From NCBI GenBank assembly GCA_046330435.1, contig JAXLST010000009.1, positions 124,001 to 188,000 on the forward strand: a stretch of 64,000 nucleotides of DNA, in the 5' to 3' direction. The notes beneath the pieces were generated by a model that made no database searches, had not been told where the DNA came from, and was given only the letters and a program-made list of their open reading frames with translations. Origin of the DNA: Ga0077560 sp046330435 (GTDB taxonomy: Bacteria; Actinomycetota; Thermoleophilia; Miltoncostaeales; Miltoncostaeaceae). Positions 1 through 8,806 of this stretch are shown here, piece after piece. Within the stretch, counting starts at the first letter, position 1. The number at the start of each line of letters is the position of its first letter. The position numbers and the translations under genes were made by a program.

Positions 1-1
1 C

Positions 2-817
2 GACCCGCCCCGGCTCGCCTGCCACCACTGCGGCCGGGAGGCCCCGGTGCCCACCGTCTGCCCGCAGTGCGGGGCGGCCGAGGTGATGCGCGGCGGGCAC
101 GGCACACAGGGGCTGGAGCAGGCGCTGCGCCGGGTGGCGCCCGCGATGCGGCTGGTGCGCATGGACGCCTCGTCCGCGTCCGGGCGGGGCGCCGTGGCGC
201 GCCTGCTGGAGGCCTTCGCCGCGCCCGGCCCGGCGGTGCTCCTGGGCACGCAGATGGTGGCCAAGGGCCACGACCTGCCCGACGTCACCGTGGCGGCCGT
301 GCTGGACGCGGACGCCGGGCTGCGACACGCGGACTTCCGGGCCGAGGAGCGGACGTTCTCGCTCATCGTGCAGGCGGCGGGGCGCGCCGGGCGGCGAGGG
401 GAGCCCGCCACGGTGATCGTCCAGGCGTTCGAGCCGCAGGCCCGGGCGGTGCGCCTGGGGGCCGACCTGGCGGTGCCGGCGTTCCTGGAGGGCGAGCTCG
501 AGCGCCGCGCCAAGCGGGGCATGCCGCCGTTCGGGCACCTCGTGCGCATCGTGGTGGACGGCCCCACCCGTGACGCGGTCTCACGCTGGGCGGGACGCCT
601 CATGGAAGAGATCGCCGCGGCGGACCCGGAGCTGCGGGTCATGGGTCCCGCGCCGCGTCACCGGCTGCGGGGCCGCCACCGCCGGGCGCTGCTGGTGCGC
701 GCCGAGCGGTCCCGCGCCGCGACCGCCGCCTGCGTGTGGGCGCTGGACCGGGTGTGGCCCGGGATGGAGCCGGAGGGGGCCCGCGCCGCGATCGACGTGG
801 ACCCGCAGGTCACCTAG
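2..817 (+). CDS. priA: Primosomal protein N' (PriA), C-terminal part, cut by window start
   Basis: This is the C-terminal 271 residues of the PriA helicase-like protein, which reloads the replisome at stalled forks; the start lies before the window. The visible part begins in the zinc-binding region (CHHCG and CPQCG pairs). It continues with a helicase motif V region (LGTQMVAKGHD) and motif VI (QAAGRAGRRG), then the C-terminal domain. Some actinobacterial PriA proteins have lost ATPase motifs, but Walker A would lie upstream, so activity cannot be judged. Its TAG stop shares the bases CTAG at 814-817 with the stop of the convergent small gene. Identification is firm. Confidence 0.95.
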   Translation, partial: DPPRLACHHCGREAPVPTVCPQCGAAEVMRGGHGTQGLEQALRRVAPAMRLVRMDASSASGRGAVARLLEAFAAPGPAVLLGTQMVAKGHDLPDVTVAAVLDADAGLRHADFRAEERTFSLIVQAAGRAGRRGEPATVIVQAFEPQARAVRLGADLAVPAFLEGELERRAKRGMPPFGHLVRIVVDGPTRDAVSRWAGRLMEEIAAADPELRVMGPAPRHRLRGRHRRALLVRAERSRAATAACVWALDRVWPGMEPEGARAAIDVDPQVT

Positions 818-1059
818 GCGCCGGCGACCGCCGCGCGCCGCAGGGCCTCGGCGGCGGTGCGCAGGCCGCCCGGCTCGTCGTCGAGGGCGGCGGTGAGGCG
901 GCGCGCCATGGCGTGGGCCACGGTGAGCTCGCCGTCGGTCTCGCGCGTGTCGCCGTGGGGGACGGCGTCCTCGCCCGACTCCATGAGGACGGCGGCGAGC
1001 AGGAGGGTGCGCCGCTGGGCCGGGGTGAGGCCGTAGACGCCGGGTGAGAGGGAGGTCAT
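814..1059 (-). CDS. Small hypothetical protein (81 aa)
   Basis: Unrecognised 81-residue protein. I chose the ATG at 1059 (MTSLSPGVYGLTP); the frame opens further upstream to 1128. The sequence is largely helical and Ala/Leu/Arg-rich with an acidic centre (ESGEDAV...DTRETDGE). It has no signal peptide or membrane segment. Its TAG stop uses the same CTAG as the priA stop, so the two genes converge with no gap. The other reading frames here look like noise, which supports this frame weakly. It could be a small regulator, but nothing shows that. Confidence 0.5.
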   Translation of the reverse strand: MTSLSPGVYGLTPAQRRTLLLAAVLMESGEDAVPHGDTRETDGELTVAHAMARRLTAALDDEPGGLRTAAEALRRAAVAGA

Positions 1060-1128
1060 GGCGGCGATGCTCGACCCAACCGGTGATGAACCCTGGCGCA
1101 CTTCTTGAACATTCTGTGAACGCCGCAC

Positions 1129-1145
1129 CGGATCCGCCGGATCCG
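1129..1145. repeat. Two tandem CGGATCCG palindromes
   Basis: Two copies of the 8-base palindrome CGGATCCG lie at 1129-1136 and 1138-1145, 9 bases apart start to start. They sit in the 140-base spacer between the divergent genes at 814-1059 and 1200-2042. The spacing is close to one helical turn, so they could be an operator for one or both genes. In DNA this GC-rich the pair could also be chance. Confidence 0.3.
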
Positions 1146-1199
1146 CGGAGTTGTAAAGTGCCGCGCGGCGAGATACCGACCCCGGGGAAAGCGAGGACC

Positions 1200-2042
1200 A
1201 TGCCGGTTCCGAGACTGTTCGAGGCGTTCAGCGATCCAGCTGAGCAGTGGGTGCACGTGCTCGGCACGATCCTGCAGATGTGCGGGCCCGAGACGCGCCA
1301 GGCCCTCGTCGCCGAGCTCGTCGGCGACCCGATGATCCAGGGCACCGACGCCATGCTGGTCCGCGAGCAGCGCGCCTTCGGCTCCGGTGACGACGCCACC
1401 GTCGTGGACCTGGTCCTGCGCAACGGCTCCAGCTGGAGCATCGGCATCGTGGCCGGCCTCGGCTTCGGCGTGGACCGCGCGGCCCGCATCGCGGCCGCCC
1501 AGGCCGCCGTCGCCGGCTCCGGCGTGGAGCGCCCGATCCTCGTGGTGATCACCTCCGACCGGCGCCCGCCGGCCGAGGTGGAGGCCGCCGCCGCGGGCGG
1601 CGCCGAGGTGGTGCACAAGAGCTGGCTGCGCGTGCGCGACTGGGTGCAGGAGCGCCCGGAGCGCGGGCAGGCCACCGGTGTGGACCTCGCCGTGCTGCGC
1701 GAGGCCGAGTACTACTTCACGCCGCGCGTCGCGGAGCTGTACCGCGCCGAGGGCCTGTTCCCGATGGTGCGGCCCGAGCTGCGCGACACGTTCGCCACGC
1801 TCTTCTTCGACCTCAACGAGCTGGCCCCGGCGCCGACGGTCCTCAACCCGACCGACAGCACCGCGGTGGTCAACTTCCCGCGCACCGGCGAGACGCTGGT
1901 GACGGTGAAGCTCGGCGAGGGCGACCCCGTCGTGCAGGTCGCGGGCGACGAGGCCGTCATCGTGGCCTCCCCCGAGGCGTACGTCGCGGCGCGGTCGTCG
2001 GTGGTGACCGGCGCCAAGCGGGTGCTTCCTCCCCGCAAGTGA
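1200..2042 (+). CDS. Conserved-looking hypothetical protein (280 aa)
   Basis: Cytosolic protein of 280 residues starting MPVPRLFEAFSDP at an ATG preceded by GCGAGGACC. I do not recognise the family. The N-terminal half has a strand-turn-strand pattern, VVDLVLRNGSSWSIGIVAG, followed by a strand ILVVITSD. This resembles the core of PD-(D/E)XK nuclease-like folds, but the expected E-x-K pair is not visible, so a nuclease role is not supported. The C-terminal part (about 200-280) looks like a separate beta-rich region. It is transcribed towards def, with about 40 bases between them. Confidence 0.75.
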   Translation: MPVPRLFEAFSDPAEQWVHVLGTILQMCGPETRQALVAELVGDPMIQGTDAMLVREQRAFGSGDDATVVDLVLRNGSSWSIGIVAGLGFGVDRAARIAAAQAAVAGSGVERPILVVITSDRRPPAEVEAAAAGGAEVVHKSWLRVRDWVQERPERGQATGVDLAVLREAEYYFTPRVAELYRAEGLFPMVRPELRDTFATLFFDLNELAPAPTVLNPTDSTAVVNFPRTGETLVTVKLGEGDPVVQVAGDEAVIVASPEAYVAARSSVVTGAKRVLPPRK

Positions 2043-2069
2043 TCCCGGCCGGGGGGCGGGGGACTCGGC

Positions 2070-2075
2070 TAGCAT
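2070..2075 (+). promoter_or_regulatory. Probable -10 element (TAGCAT) for leaderless def
   Basis: TAGCAT matches TANNNT and ends 7 bases before the ATG at 2083, so transcription would begin at or next to the start codon. No ribosome-binding site precedes that ATG. The same arrangement recurs across the window. No clear -35 element is visible. Confidence 0.5.
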
Positions 2076-2082
2076 GTGGCCG

Positions 2083-2622
2083 ATGTCCTCCCGCTCCCTC
2101 GCCGATCCCGAGCTCGAGCAGCGCCGCCTGGACGCGCTCAAGCTCGTGCGCCAGCTGGGCGACCCGGTGCTGCGGACCCCCGCCGCCGAGGTCACCGCGT
2201 TCGACGACGCCCTCCGCGAGGAGGTCGAGCGGATGGAGCGGATCATGGTGGACGCCCACGGCGTCGGGCTGGCCGCCCCCCAGATCGGGGCGCTGCGCCG
2301 CCTGCTGGTCTACCGCACCGGTGACGGGGAGCCCACGCGGGCGCTGGTGAACCCCCGCATCGTGTGGGCCTCGGACGAGGAGGAGATCGACACCGAGGGG
2401 TGCCTCTCCATCGGCGAGGTCAACATGGACGTGCCGCGCGCCGTCGCCATCCGCGTCGAGGCCCGCGACGCCGACGGGTCGGAGCTGGTCATCGAGGCCC
2501 GGGACTTCGAGGCGCGGGTCATCCAGCACGAGATGGACCACCTGGACGGCATCCTCATCCTGGACCGCACCACGAAGGAGCAGCGCCGGGAGGCCCTCAG
2601 GGCCCTCCGCGCCCAGTCCTGA
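2083..2622 (+). CDS. def: Peptide deformylase
   Basis: Removes the N-terminal formyl group from nascent proteins, using a bound metal ion. All three family motifs are present: GVGLAAPQIG (residues 60-69), EGCLSI with the metal-binding Cys (about 107), and QHEMDHLDG (148-156), which supplies the two His ligands and the catalytic Glu. The length, 179 residues, is normal. I prefer the ATG at 2083 to the in-frame ATG at 2074 because TAGCAT at 2070-2075 would overlap the earlier start and make 2083 leaderless. The stop TGA overlaps the fmt ATG by one base, and def-fmt is a classic pair acting before and after initiation. Confidence 0.97.
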   Translation: MSSRSLADPELEQRRLDALKLVRQLGDPVLRTPAAEVTAFDDALREEVERMERIMVDAHGVGLAAPQIGALRRLLVYRTGDGEPTRALVNPRIVWASDEEEIDTEGCLSIGEVNMDVPRAVAIRVEARDADGSELVIEARDFEARVIQHEMDHLDGILILDRTTKEQRREALRALRAQS

Positions 2623-3527
2623 TGCGCGTCGCCTTCGCGGGGAGCCCCGCGCCGGCGGCCGCGGTCCTCCGCACGCTGGCGTCGTCACGCCACGAGGTGC
2701 GGCTCGTGATCTCGCAGCCCGACCGCCGCCGCGGCCGGTCCGGCGCCGCCACGCCCACGCCCGCCGCCCAGGAGGCCGAGCGGCTGGGCATCCCGTGCCT
2801 GCGCCCGGCGTCGATCAACGAGCCCGAGATCGTGGAGCGCCTGCGCGAGGAGGGCATCGGGGCCCTGTGCGTGGTCGCCTTCGGGCAGCTCGTCAAGGAG
2901 CCGATCCTCAGCGAGTGGCCGTGCATCAACGTCCACTTCTCGCTCCTGCCGGCCTACCGGGGCGCCGCGCCGGTGGAGCGCGCCCTCATGGACGGCGTGG
3001 CCGAGACCGGCGTGACGATCATGCGGATGGAGGCGGGCCTCGACACCGGCCCCGTGGTGAGCGTCCACCGCACCCCCGTCACCCCCGACGAGGACGCCGG
3101 CGCGGTCATGGACCGCCTGTGCGACCTCGGCGGCCCCGCGCTCGTCGACGCCGTCGACCGCGTGGAGGCCGGCACCTTCCATCCCGTCCCGCAGCCCGAG
3201 GAGGGCGTCTCCCTGGCCCCCAAGATCACCGACGCCGACCGCGTCCTCGACACCGGGCTCGGCGCCCGCGCGCTCGCGGACCGCATCCGGGCCCTGTCGC
3301 CGCACGTCGGCGTGCGGTGCACCATCGGGGGCGAGCCCTTCAAGGTGTGGCGCGCCGCGCCGAGCCCCCTGGAGGCGTCCCCCGGCCTGTCGGTCGTCGA
3401 CGGCCACCTGCTGCTCGGCTGCGCGGACGGCGCCCTGGAGATCCTCGAGATCCAGCCCCCGTCGAAGGCCCGCATGGCCGCCGGCGCGTTCCTGCGCGGC
3501 TGGCGCGGCACCCTGGAGCTGGCATGA
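2622..3527 (+). CDS. fmt: Methionyl-tRNA formyltransferase
   Basis: Formylates Met-tRNA for initiation, using 10-formyltetrahydrofolate. The 301-residue protein begins MRVAFAGSPAP, the usual FAGTPxFA-like strand. It carries the formyltransferase signature INVHFSLLPAYRG (102-114), with catalytic Asn103 and His105, and Asp141 in EAGLDTGP. A C-terminal OB-like domain follows (about 205-301). The start overlaps the def stop (TGATG), and the stop overlaps the rsmB start (ATGA), so def-fmt-rsmB should be translated in series. Confidence 0.97.
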   Translation: MRVAFAGSPAPAAAVLRTLASSRHEVRLVISQPDRRRGRSGAATPTPAAQEAERLGIPCLRPASINEPEIVERLREEGIGALCVVAFGQLVKEPILSEWPCINVHFSLLPAYRGAAPVERALMDGVAETGVTIMRMEAGLDTGPVVSVHRTPVTPDEDAGAVMDRLCDLGGPALVDAVDRVEAGTFHPVPQPEEGVSLAPKITDADRVLDTGLGARALADRIRALSPHVGVRCTIGGEPFKVWRAAPSPLEASPGLSVVDGHLLLGCADGALEILEIQPPSKARMAAGAFLRGWRGTLELA

Positions 3528-4834
3528 GCGAGGGCGGGGTCTCCCCGGAGCGGCTGGCCGCCTACCGCGTCCTGCGGCGGGTGGACGAGGGAGCGTTCGC
3601 CGACCGGGCCTTCGCCGCGGAGGCCAGGAAGCTGGAGCTGCCGCCGCGCGAGCGGGCCGCGGCCATGCGCCTCGCCTTCGGCGCCACCCAGCGCCGGCGC
3701 ACCCTCGACCTGCTCATCGACGAAGCCCTCGACAACCCCGCGGCGCTGGAGCCCGAGGTGCGGGACGTCCTGCGGCTGGGGGCGTACGAGCTGGTGTGGA
3801 GCGACCGCGTGCCGGCGCCCGCGGCGGTGGACCAGTCCGTGCGCCTGGTGCGCGGCGTCCACGGCGTGGCGCGCCGCCGGCAGGCCCGCGCGGGCCTGGT
3901 GAACGCCGTGATGCGGCGGCTCGCCGACGGGGCCGCCGCCCGCGTGGCGTCCCTCGAGGACCCCGTCCTGGTGCATTCGATGCCCGACTGGATCGCCGAG
4001 GGCCTCACGGCGTCGCTGGGCCCGGAGGATGCCGCGGGCGTGATGGCGGCCGCCAACGAGGCCGCCGAGTCCGCGCTGCGGTGGAACCCGCTCCGCGGCC
4101 CGCGCGAGGAGGTGCTGTCCGAGATCCCGGTGCCGTGGCACGGCGACCCGCTGCTGCCCGAGGCGATCGTGCTGGAGGGTCCGTTCGGCATCGAGGACTC
4201 CCCGCTGTGGGCCGAGGGCCGGGCGATGGGGCAGAGCCGGGCGTCGATGCTGCCCGCCCGGGCGCTCGACCCGCGGCCGGGCGAGCGGATCCTCGACCTG
4301 TGCGCGGCGCCCGGCGCGAAGTCCACGCACCTGGCCGCGCTGGCCGGCAACGAGGCCACGATCGTGTGCGTGGAGCTCCACGAGGCCCGTGCGAAGGCCC
4401 TGCGGGCCCTGGCGGAGCGCATGGGCGCGCGCCTGGAGGTCGTGGTGGGCGACGGCCGCGACGTGGAGCTGCCCGGCGGCCCGTTCGACGCGGTGCTGGT
4501 CGACCCGCCGTGCACCGGCCTTGGCGTGTTGGCCGCCCGCCCGGACGCGCGGTGGCGGCGCCGGCCCGAGGCGCTGGCCGAGCTCACCGCCCTGCAGTCG
4601 GCGCTCCTGGCGCGCGCGCTCGGTGCGGTGCGCCCCGGCGGCCGGGTCGTCTACAGCACCTGCACGCTCCTGTCGGCCGAGAACGAGGACGTGGTCGCCG
4701 CCTCCGGCGCGACCGTCGACCCGCTCGACGCCGACCTGCCGGGCATGGCCCATCCCCGCCTGCCGGGGGCCCTGCTCACGCTGCCGCACCGCCACGGAAC
4801 CGACGGCTTCTTCGTGGCGCGCCTGCGGGTGTGA
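3524..4834 (+). CDS. rsmB: 16S rRNA m5C967 methyltransferase RsmB
   Basis: Methylates a cytosine of 16S rRNA with S-adenosylmethionine. The 436-residue protein has an N-terminal NusB-like helical domain (about 10-140). The methyltransferase domain shows the SAM loop LDLCAAPGAKS, the motif IV cysteine in VDPPCTGLG and the catalytic cysteine in YSTCTLL, ending DGFFVARL. Overlap with fmt is 4 bases (ATGA). The 131 bases after the stop hold no gene. They contain GC-rich inverted stretches but no convincing terminator. Confidence 0.95.
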   Translation: MSEGGVSPERLAAYRVLRRVDEGAFADRAFAAEARKLELPPRERAAAMRLAFGATQRRRTLDLLIDEALDNPAALEPEVRDVLRLGAYELVWSDRVPAPAAVDQSVRLVRGVHGVARRRQARAGLVNAVMRRLADGAAARVASLEDPVLVHSMPDWIAEGLTASLGPEDAAGVMAAANEAAESALRWNPLRGPREEVLSEIPVPWHGDPLLPEAIVLEGPFGIEDSPLWAEGRAMGQSRASMLPARALDPRPGERILDLCAAPGAKSTHLAALAGNEATIVCVELHEARAKALRALAERMGARLEVVVGDGRDVELPGGPFDAVLVDPPCTGLGVLAARPDARWRRRPEALAELTALQSALLARALGAVRPGGRVVYSTCTLLSAENEDVVAASGATVDPLDADLPGMAHPRLPGALLTLPHRHGTDGFFVARLRV

Positions 4835-4966
4835 TGATCGTGCGCGCCGGCTGGCCCTGCGGGGGGCTCCGGCCCGCCCGGACGGGCGTGTGACCCGGCC
4901 GCCGGATCGGCGATCCTTCCTGGGAACCCCGCGCAGCACCAGACCCGCGGCCGCCTGAGGAGGAGG

Positions 4967-7006
4967 ATGCGCCGGACCATCGCGATCGCAGCGCTGATCG
5001 CCCTCGCCGCCGCCGGCCCCGCCGCCGCGGACGCGCCGGGCGAGCTGGTCGTGCGGTTCGACCCGGGCACGACGGCGCGCGAGCGGGCCGACGCCATGGC
5101 CCGGGCGGGCGTGGTCCCGGCCGGCGACGTGGCGCTGCCCTCCACCGAGCTGGTGGCCGTGGACGGGGACGCGACGCGCCGCGAGGCGCTCGACGCCCTG
5201 CGCGCCCAGCCGGGCGTGCGCTGGGCGGAGCCGAACGTGGTGTACCGGGCGCTGGAGTCGCCCGACGACCCGCTGCTGCCGCGGCAGTGGGCGCTGCGCA
5301 ACACCGGGCAGGCGGTGGACGGGGTCTCCGGCACCGCGGGCGCGGACATCGGCGCGCCGGCGGGCTGGGCGCTGGGCACCGGCGACGCGGCGGTGAACGT
5401 CGCGGTCGTCGACAGCGGCATCTCCGCCGGGCACCCGGACCTCGCCCCGAACCTGTCGGCCACCGTCGCCGGCACGGACCTGGTGGACGGCGACGGGCAG
5501 CCCGTCGACGGCGAGGGCCACGGCACGCTGGTGTCGGGGATCATCGGGGCGCGAGGCGACGACGGGTTCGGGACCGCGGGGGTCGCGTGGCGCATCGGGC
5601 TCGTGCCCGTGCGGGTGCTGGACGACTCCGGCGGCGGCCGGTCGGCGGCCATCGCCGACGGCTTCCGGTACGCCGCCCAGCGGGGCGTGCGGCTCGTGAA
5701 CGCCAGCCTCGGCGGCGGCAGCAACTCCTCGGTGATGTCCGACGCCATCGCCGCCAGTCCCGGCACGCTGTTCGTGGTGGCGGCGGGCAACAACGGCGCC
5801 AACGTCGACGCCCCGGGGAACGCCCTCTACCCGTGCGTCCTGCCCCTCGACAACGTCCTGTGCGTGGCGAACACGGACGCCACGGACCACCTGGCGCGGA
5901 CCAGCAACTGGGGACCGGCGAGCGTGGACATCGCCGCACCGGGCGAGAACATCACGGGCCCCGCGCCCGCCTACGCAGCGCCCGCCTTCGCCGACGACTT
6001 CGAGTCCGGCCTCGGGAAGTGGGTCGCCACGGCGGGGTCGCCGTGGGGCACCGAGGCGGCGGACGGCGGGACCGCCCTCGCGGACTCCCCGGGCGGCCCC
6101 TACGCGCCACCGCGGGGGGACGTCATCGCGACCGCGGCGCCCTTCTCGCTGTCCGGCGGGACCGGGTGCCGGCTGTTCCTGACGCTGCGCCTCGAGACCC
6201 AGGCGGGGGACGGGATGGTCGCCGAGGCATCGGCAAACGGCGGCCCGTGGACGGCGATCGGCAGCTTCAGCGGCTCCAGCGAGGGCCACACCCGGCGGAT
6301 CTCCGAGTCGTTCGGCGCCATGAGCGGCGCCGCGAGCGTGCGCCTGCGCCTGCGCTTCGTCGCGAACAGCGGCCTGTCCGGGGACGGCGTCTCCATCGAC
6401 GAGCTGTCGGTCGCCTGCCTGGGCGGGGCCTACGACGCGGGCGACTTCGTCACCGAGTCCGGCACCTCGTTCGCCGCCCCGCACGTGACCGGCGTGGCCG
6501 CGGTGATCATGTCGCGGTACCCCCAGCTCACCCCGTTGCAGGTCAAGCAGGCGATCCTCGCGGGCGCGACGCGCATCCCCGCCCTCTCGGGCCTGGTGGC
6601 CACCGGCGGGCGCCTGTCGTTCCCCGGTGCCATGCAGGCGGCCGCCCGCCTGGCCTCGGGCACCGCGGCACCCGGCCCGGCCGGCGGTGGCGGCGGCACC
6701 ACTTCGGCCGCCGCGACCTTCCGCCTCAAGCCCCCCGTGCGCCGCGGCGGGGTCTGGACCGTGGACGCCGTGCTCTCGCGCACGGCCCTCGTGGAGACCG
6801 TCTTCGAGCGCCGCAGGCCCGGCACCGGCCTGCGGGGGATCCGCGCCCGCTGGGTCGTGGTGCGCACCGACGGCCCGCGCGACCGCGCGGGCGGCATCCG
6901 CATCCGCCTGGGGCGCCTCGGCCCCGGCGTGTACCGCGTCACGCTGCGCCTGCCCGAGGAGCGCCGCGTGCTGCGCCGCACCCTCACCATCCGGGCCCGC
7001 CGGTGA
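4967..7006 (+). CDS. Secreted subtilisin-like serine protease (S8) with inserted beta domain
   Basis: 679-residue exported protease. A signal peptide (1-21, cleavage near GPAAA-DAP) and a propeptide-like stretch (about 26-95) come first. The catalytic domain has Asp149 (VVDSGI), His185 (GEGHGTLVSG), the oxyanion Asn275 (AAGNNG) and Ser501 (SGTSFAAPH). About 145 residues (roughly 342-487) are inserted between the oxyanion Asn and Ser501. They begin FADDFESGLGKW and end VSIDELSV, the pattern of a MAM-like or immune-inhibitor-like jelly roll. A Gly-rich linker (about 565-575) and a C-terminal beta domain follow. The ATG sits 3 bases after an AGGAGG run. Confidence 0.9.
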   Translation: MRRTIAIAALIALAAAGPAAADAPGELVVRFDPGTTARERADAMARAGVVPAGDVALPSTELVAVDGDATRREALDALRAQPGVRWAEPNVVYRALESPDDPLLPRQWALRNTGQAVDGVSGTAGADIGAPAGWALGTGDAAVNVAVVDSGISAGHPDLAPNLSATVAGTDLVDGDGQPVDGEGHGTLVSGIIGARGDDGFGTAGVAWRIGLVPVRVLDDSGGGRSAAIADGFRYAAQRGVRLVNASLGGGSNSSVMSDAIAASPGTLFVVAAGNNGANVDAPGNALYPCVLPLDNVLCVANTDATDHLARTSNWGPASVDIAAPGENITGPAPAYAAPAFADDFESGLGKWVATAGSPWGTEAADGGTALADSPGGPYAPPRGDVIATAAPFSLSGGTGCRLFLTLRLETQAGDGMVAEASANGGPWTAIGSFSGSSEGHTRRISESFGAMSGAASVRLRLRFVANSGLSGDGVSIDELSVACLGGAYDAGDFVTESGTSFAAPHVTGVAAVIMSRYPQLTPLQVKQAILAGATRIPALSGLVATGGRLSFPGAMQAAARLASGTAAPGPAGGGGGTTSAAATFRLKPPVRRGGVWTVDAVLSRTALVETVFERRRPGTGLRGIRARWVVVRTDGPRDRAGGIRIRLGRLGPGVYRVTLRLPEERRVLRRTLTIRARR

Positions 7007-7103
7007 CCGCGGCGCCCGCCTTGACCTCGCACGGCGGCCGCGAGGAGGATCTGCCGGCCGCACCCGGCCCCCATCCGGACACCCCTCGACGCGACTGGAC
7101 ACG

Positions 7104-8489
7104 ATGAGGACACGCACGATCACGGCCGCGGCGCTCGCCGCCGCCGCCCTGGCCGCGGGGCCGGCCACCGCGCAGAACACCGGCCAGGACTTCTCGGACC
7201 CGTCCGGCGACGTGAAGACGCAGGCCGCGGGGGTCTACTACGTGGCGCCGGACATCCTCTCCGGGCGCGTGCTGTTCACCGACGGCAACGACTTCACGGC
7301 CGCCGGCGACGACCTCATCGGGTTCTACGCCACGGTGGACTCCAAGCCGGCGTCGGGGATCACCTCCGAGCTGTTCGCGGTCGTGGAGAACGGCCAGACC
7401 GTGGAGTCCGACTTCCTCGGCTTCTGGATCAACTCCGACAACAATCCGGCGACGGGCTCCTCACCCGGGGGCGTCGCGCTGGGCGCGGACGTCCGCGTCG
7501 TGGTCGAGGGCGTGGTGGGCGGCCAGCCCACCGTGGCGCGGGTGGACACCTGGAACGGCACGACCTGGGCCACCTCGCAGTCCGGGGTCACCGTCGTGAA
7601 GGTGAACAACGACTTCGGGGTCGTGCTGACGCCCGAGTCCCTCGGGCTCCGGCGCGGCGCGACCTTCACGTACCAGGCGGTGACGACCAACGAGTCCAGC
7701 ACCGCCACGGCGCCCAACGACACCGACTACGCGCCTGGCACCGGCCAGCCCTTCGCGTTCACGCTGCCGACCCTCCAGCCGCCGGTGACCATCCAGGCAC
7801 CGGTCGCCGCGACCACCCAGGCGCGGTCCGTGGGGACCGACCGGGCGACGCTGGCCGGCACGCTCGACCCGCGCGGCCAGGCGCTCACCTGGTGGTTCGA
7901 GTGGGGCACGACCGCCCGCTACGGCAACCGCACGCCCCGCGTGTCGGTCCCCGCCGGCCAGACCGGGGCGCGGCCCGTGACCGCCCTCCTCAGGCGTCTG
8001 AAGTCGGGCGCCCGCTACCACTACCGCCTGGTGGTGGAGCCGGTCTCCGGCGCCCCGGTCGCCGGCGCGAACATCTCGGTGCGCACCGCCAACCTCGACC
8101 GCCTGGTCATCGCCGCGAACCCGGACGGCGCGTGCCAGGGCGGCGTGTGCCGCATCACCGGTTTCTCGGTGGTCGTGCGCGGCAGGGACGGTGACACCAA
8201 CCGCCCGCTCAAGCTGGCGCCGGGCGCCGTGACGGCGACGGTGCGGTGCCTGTCCGGCTGCTCGGTGAACACCCGGTTCCGCCTGTCCGGGCGCAACACG
8301 CTGCGGGCGCAGATCGGCCGGCTGGTGGGCGGCAGGAGCCTGCCGTCCGGCGCGACCATCGAGGTCCGGGTGACCGGGGGCGCGCACTGGACCGGCGCGG
8401 CGTACCGCGCGACGTTCGTGCGGAGCCGCCTCGTGGAGCGCACCTGCGAGATCCGCCCGGGCGGGCGCACCACCTGCGGTCCCGCGTGA
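7104..8489 (+). CDS. Secreted protein with Fn3-like module and Cys-rich C-terminus
   Basis: 461-residue secreted protein with signal peptide MRTRTITAAALAAAAL...AQN (about 1-25). Residues about 25-220 form a beta-rich domain of unknown role (FSDPSGDVKTQAAGVYYVAP). Residues about 235-330 look like an Fn3-type sandwich, with TLAGTLDPRG and WFEWGTTARYG, a module common in secreted proteins of this lineage. The last 130 residues carry paired cysteines (GACQGGVC, CLSGC, CEIRPGGRTTC), probably disulfides. It follows the protease after 97 bases and overlaps the next gene (GTGA), so the three may form one extracellular unit. No enzymatic motif is visible. Confidence 0.8.
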   Translation: MRTRTITAAALAAAALAAGPATAQNTGQDFSDPSGDVKTQAAGVYYVAPDILSGRVLFTDGNDFTAAGDDLIGFYATVDSKPASGITSELFAVVENGQTVESDFLGFWINSDNNPATGSSPGGVALGADVRVVVEGVVGGQPTVARVDTWNGTTWATSQSGVTVVKVNNDFGVVLTPESLGLRRGATFTYQAVTTNESSTATAPNDTDYAPGTGQPFAFTLPTLQPPVTIQAPVAATTQARSVGTDRATLAGTLDPRGQALTWWFEWGTTARYGNRTPRVSVPAGQTGARPVTALLRRLKSGARYHYRLVVEPVSGAPVAGANISVRTANLDRLVIAANPDGACQGGVCRITGFSVVVRGRDGDTNRPLKLAPGAVTATVRCLSGCSVNTRFRLSGRNTLRAQIGRLVGGRSLPSGATIEVRVTGGAHWTGAAYRATFVRSRLVERTCEIRPGGRTTCGPA

Positions 8490-8797
8490 CGTCCCGCACG
8501 CTCATCGCGATCGGCGTCACGGTGGTCGCCGCGGGGGCGGCGGGCCTGGCCGTGGGGTTCGCGACCGCGCCGGACGAGACGGTGGCCAACACGCTCTCCG
8601 CGCCGGCCGCCGGCTCCCCGCAGGCCCCGGTCACCGTCGCGGGCGTGCGTGCCGGGGCCCTGCCGCCGCTGCCGTCCCTCAGGAAGCCGCCGGTGGTCCG
8701 GCCCACGCCCGCGCCGTCACCGTCGCCGTCCCCCTCGCCGGCGCCGCGGCCCACGCCGTCGCCGTCCCCGAGCCCGGGGCCCGTCTCGCCCTTCTGA
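8486..8797 (+). CDS. Small anchored or secreted Pro/Ser-rich protein
   Basis: 103-residue protein starting at a GTG that overlaps the previous stop by 4 bases. One hydrophobic segment (about 5-27, LIAIGVTVVAAGAAGLAVGF) would anchor or export it. The rest is low complexity and ends in a PSPSP and PTPSP tail from about residue 70, typical of a wall-spanning stalk. Function is unknown. Coupling to the upstream secreted protein suggests they act together outside the cell. Confidence 0.65.
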   Translation: MTSRTLIAIGVTVVAAGAAGLAVGFATAPDETVANTLSAPAAGSPQAPVTVAGVRAGALPPLPSLRKPPVVRPTPAPSPSPSPSPAPRPTPSPSPSPGPVSPF

Positions 8798-8806
8798 CCC
8801 GCCGGG

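Noticed and set aside
2954..7180. A very long open frame (about 4.2 kb) on the minus strand opposite fmt, rsmB and the protease
   Set aside because: GC-rich genes often leave open antisense frames. Its product is low-complexity Arg/Gly/Ala/His-rich sequence, while the plus strand carries recognisable enzymes throughout.
8700..8790. CCGTCG-like tandem repeat as a minisatellite
   Set aside because: The repetition follows from the Pro/Ser codons of the low-complexity protein tail and is not an independent DNA repeat.
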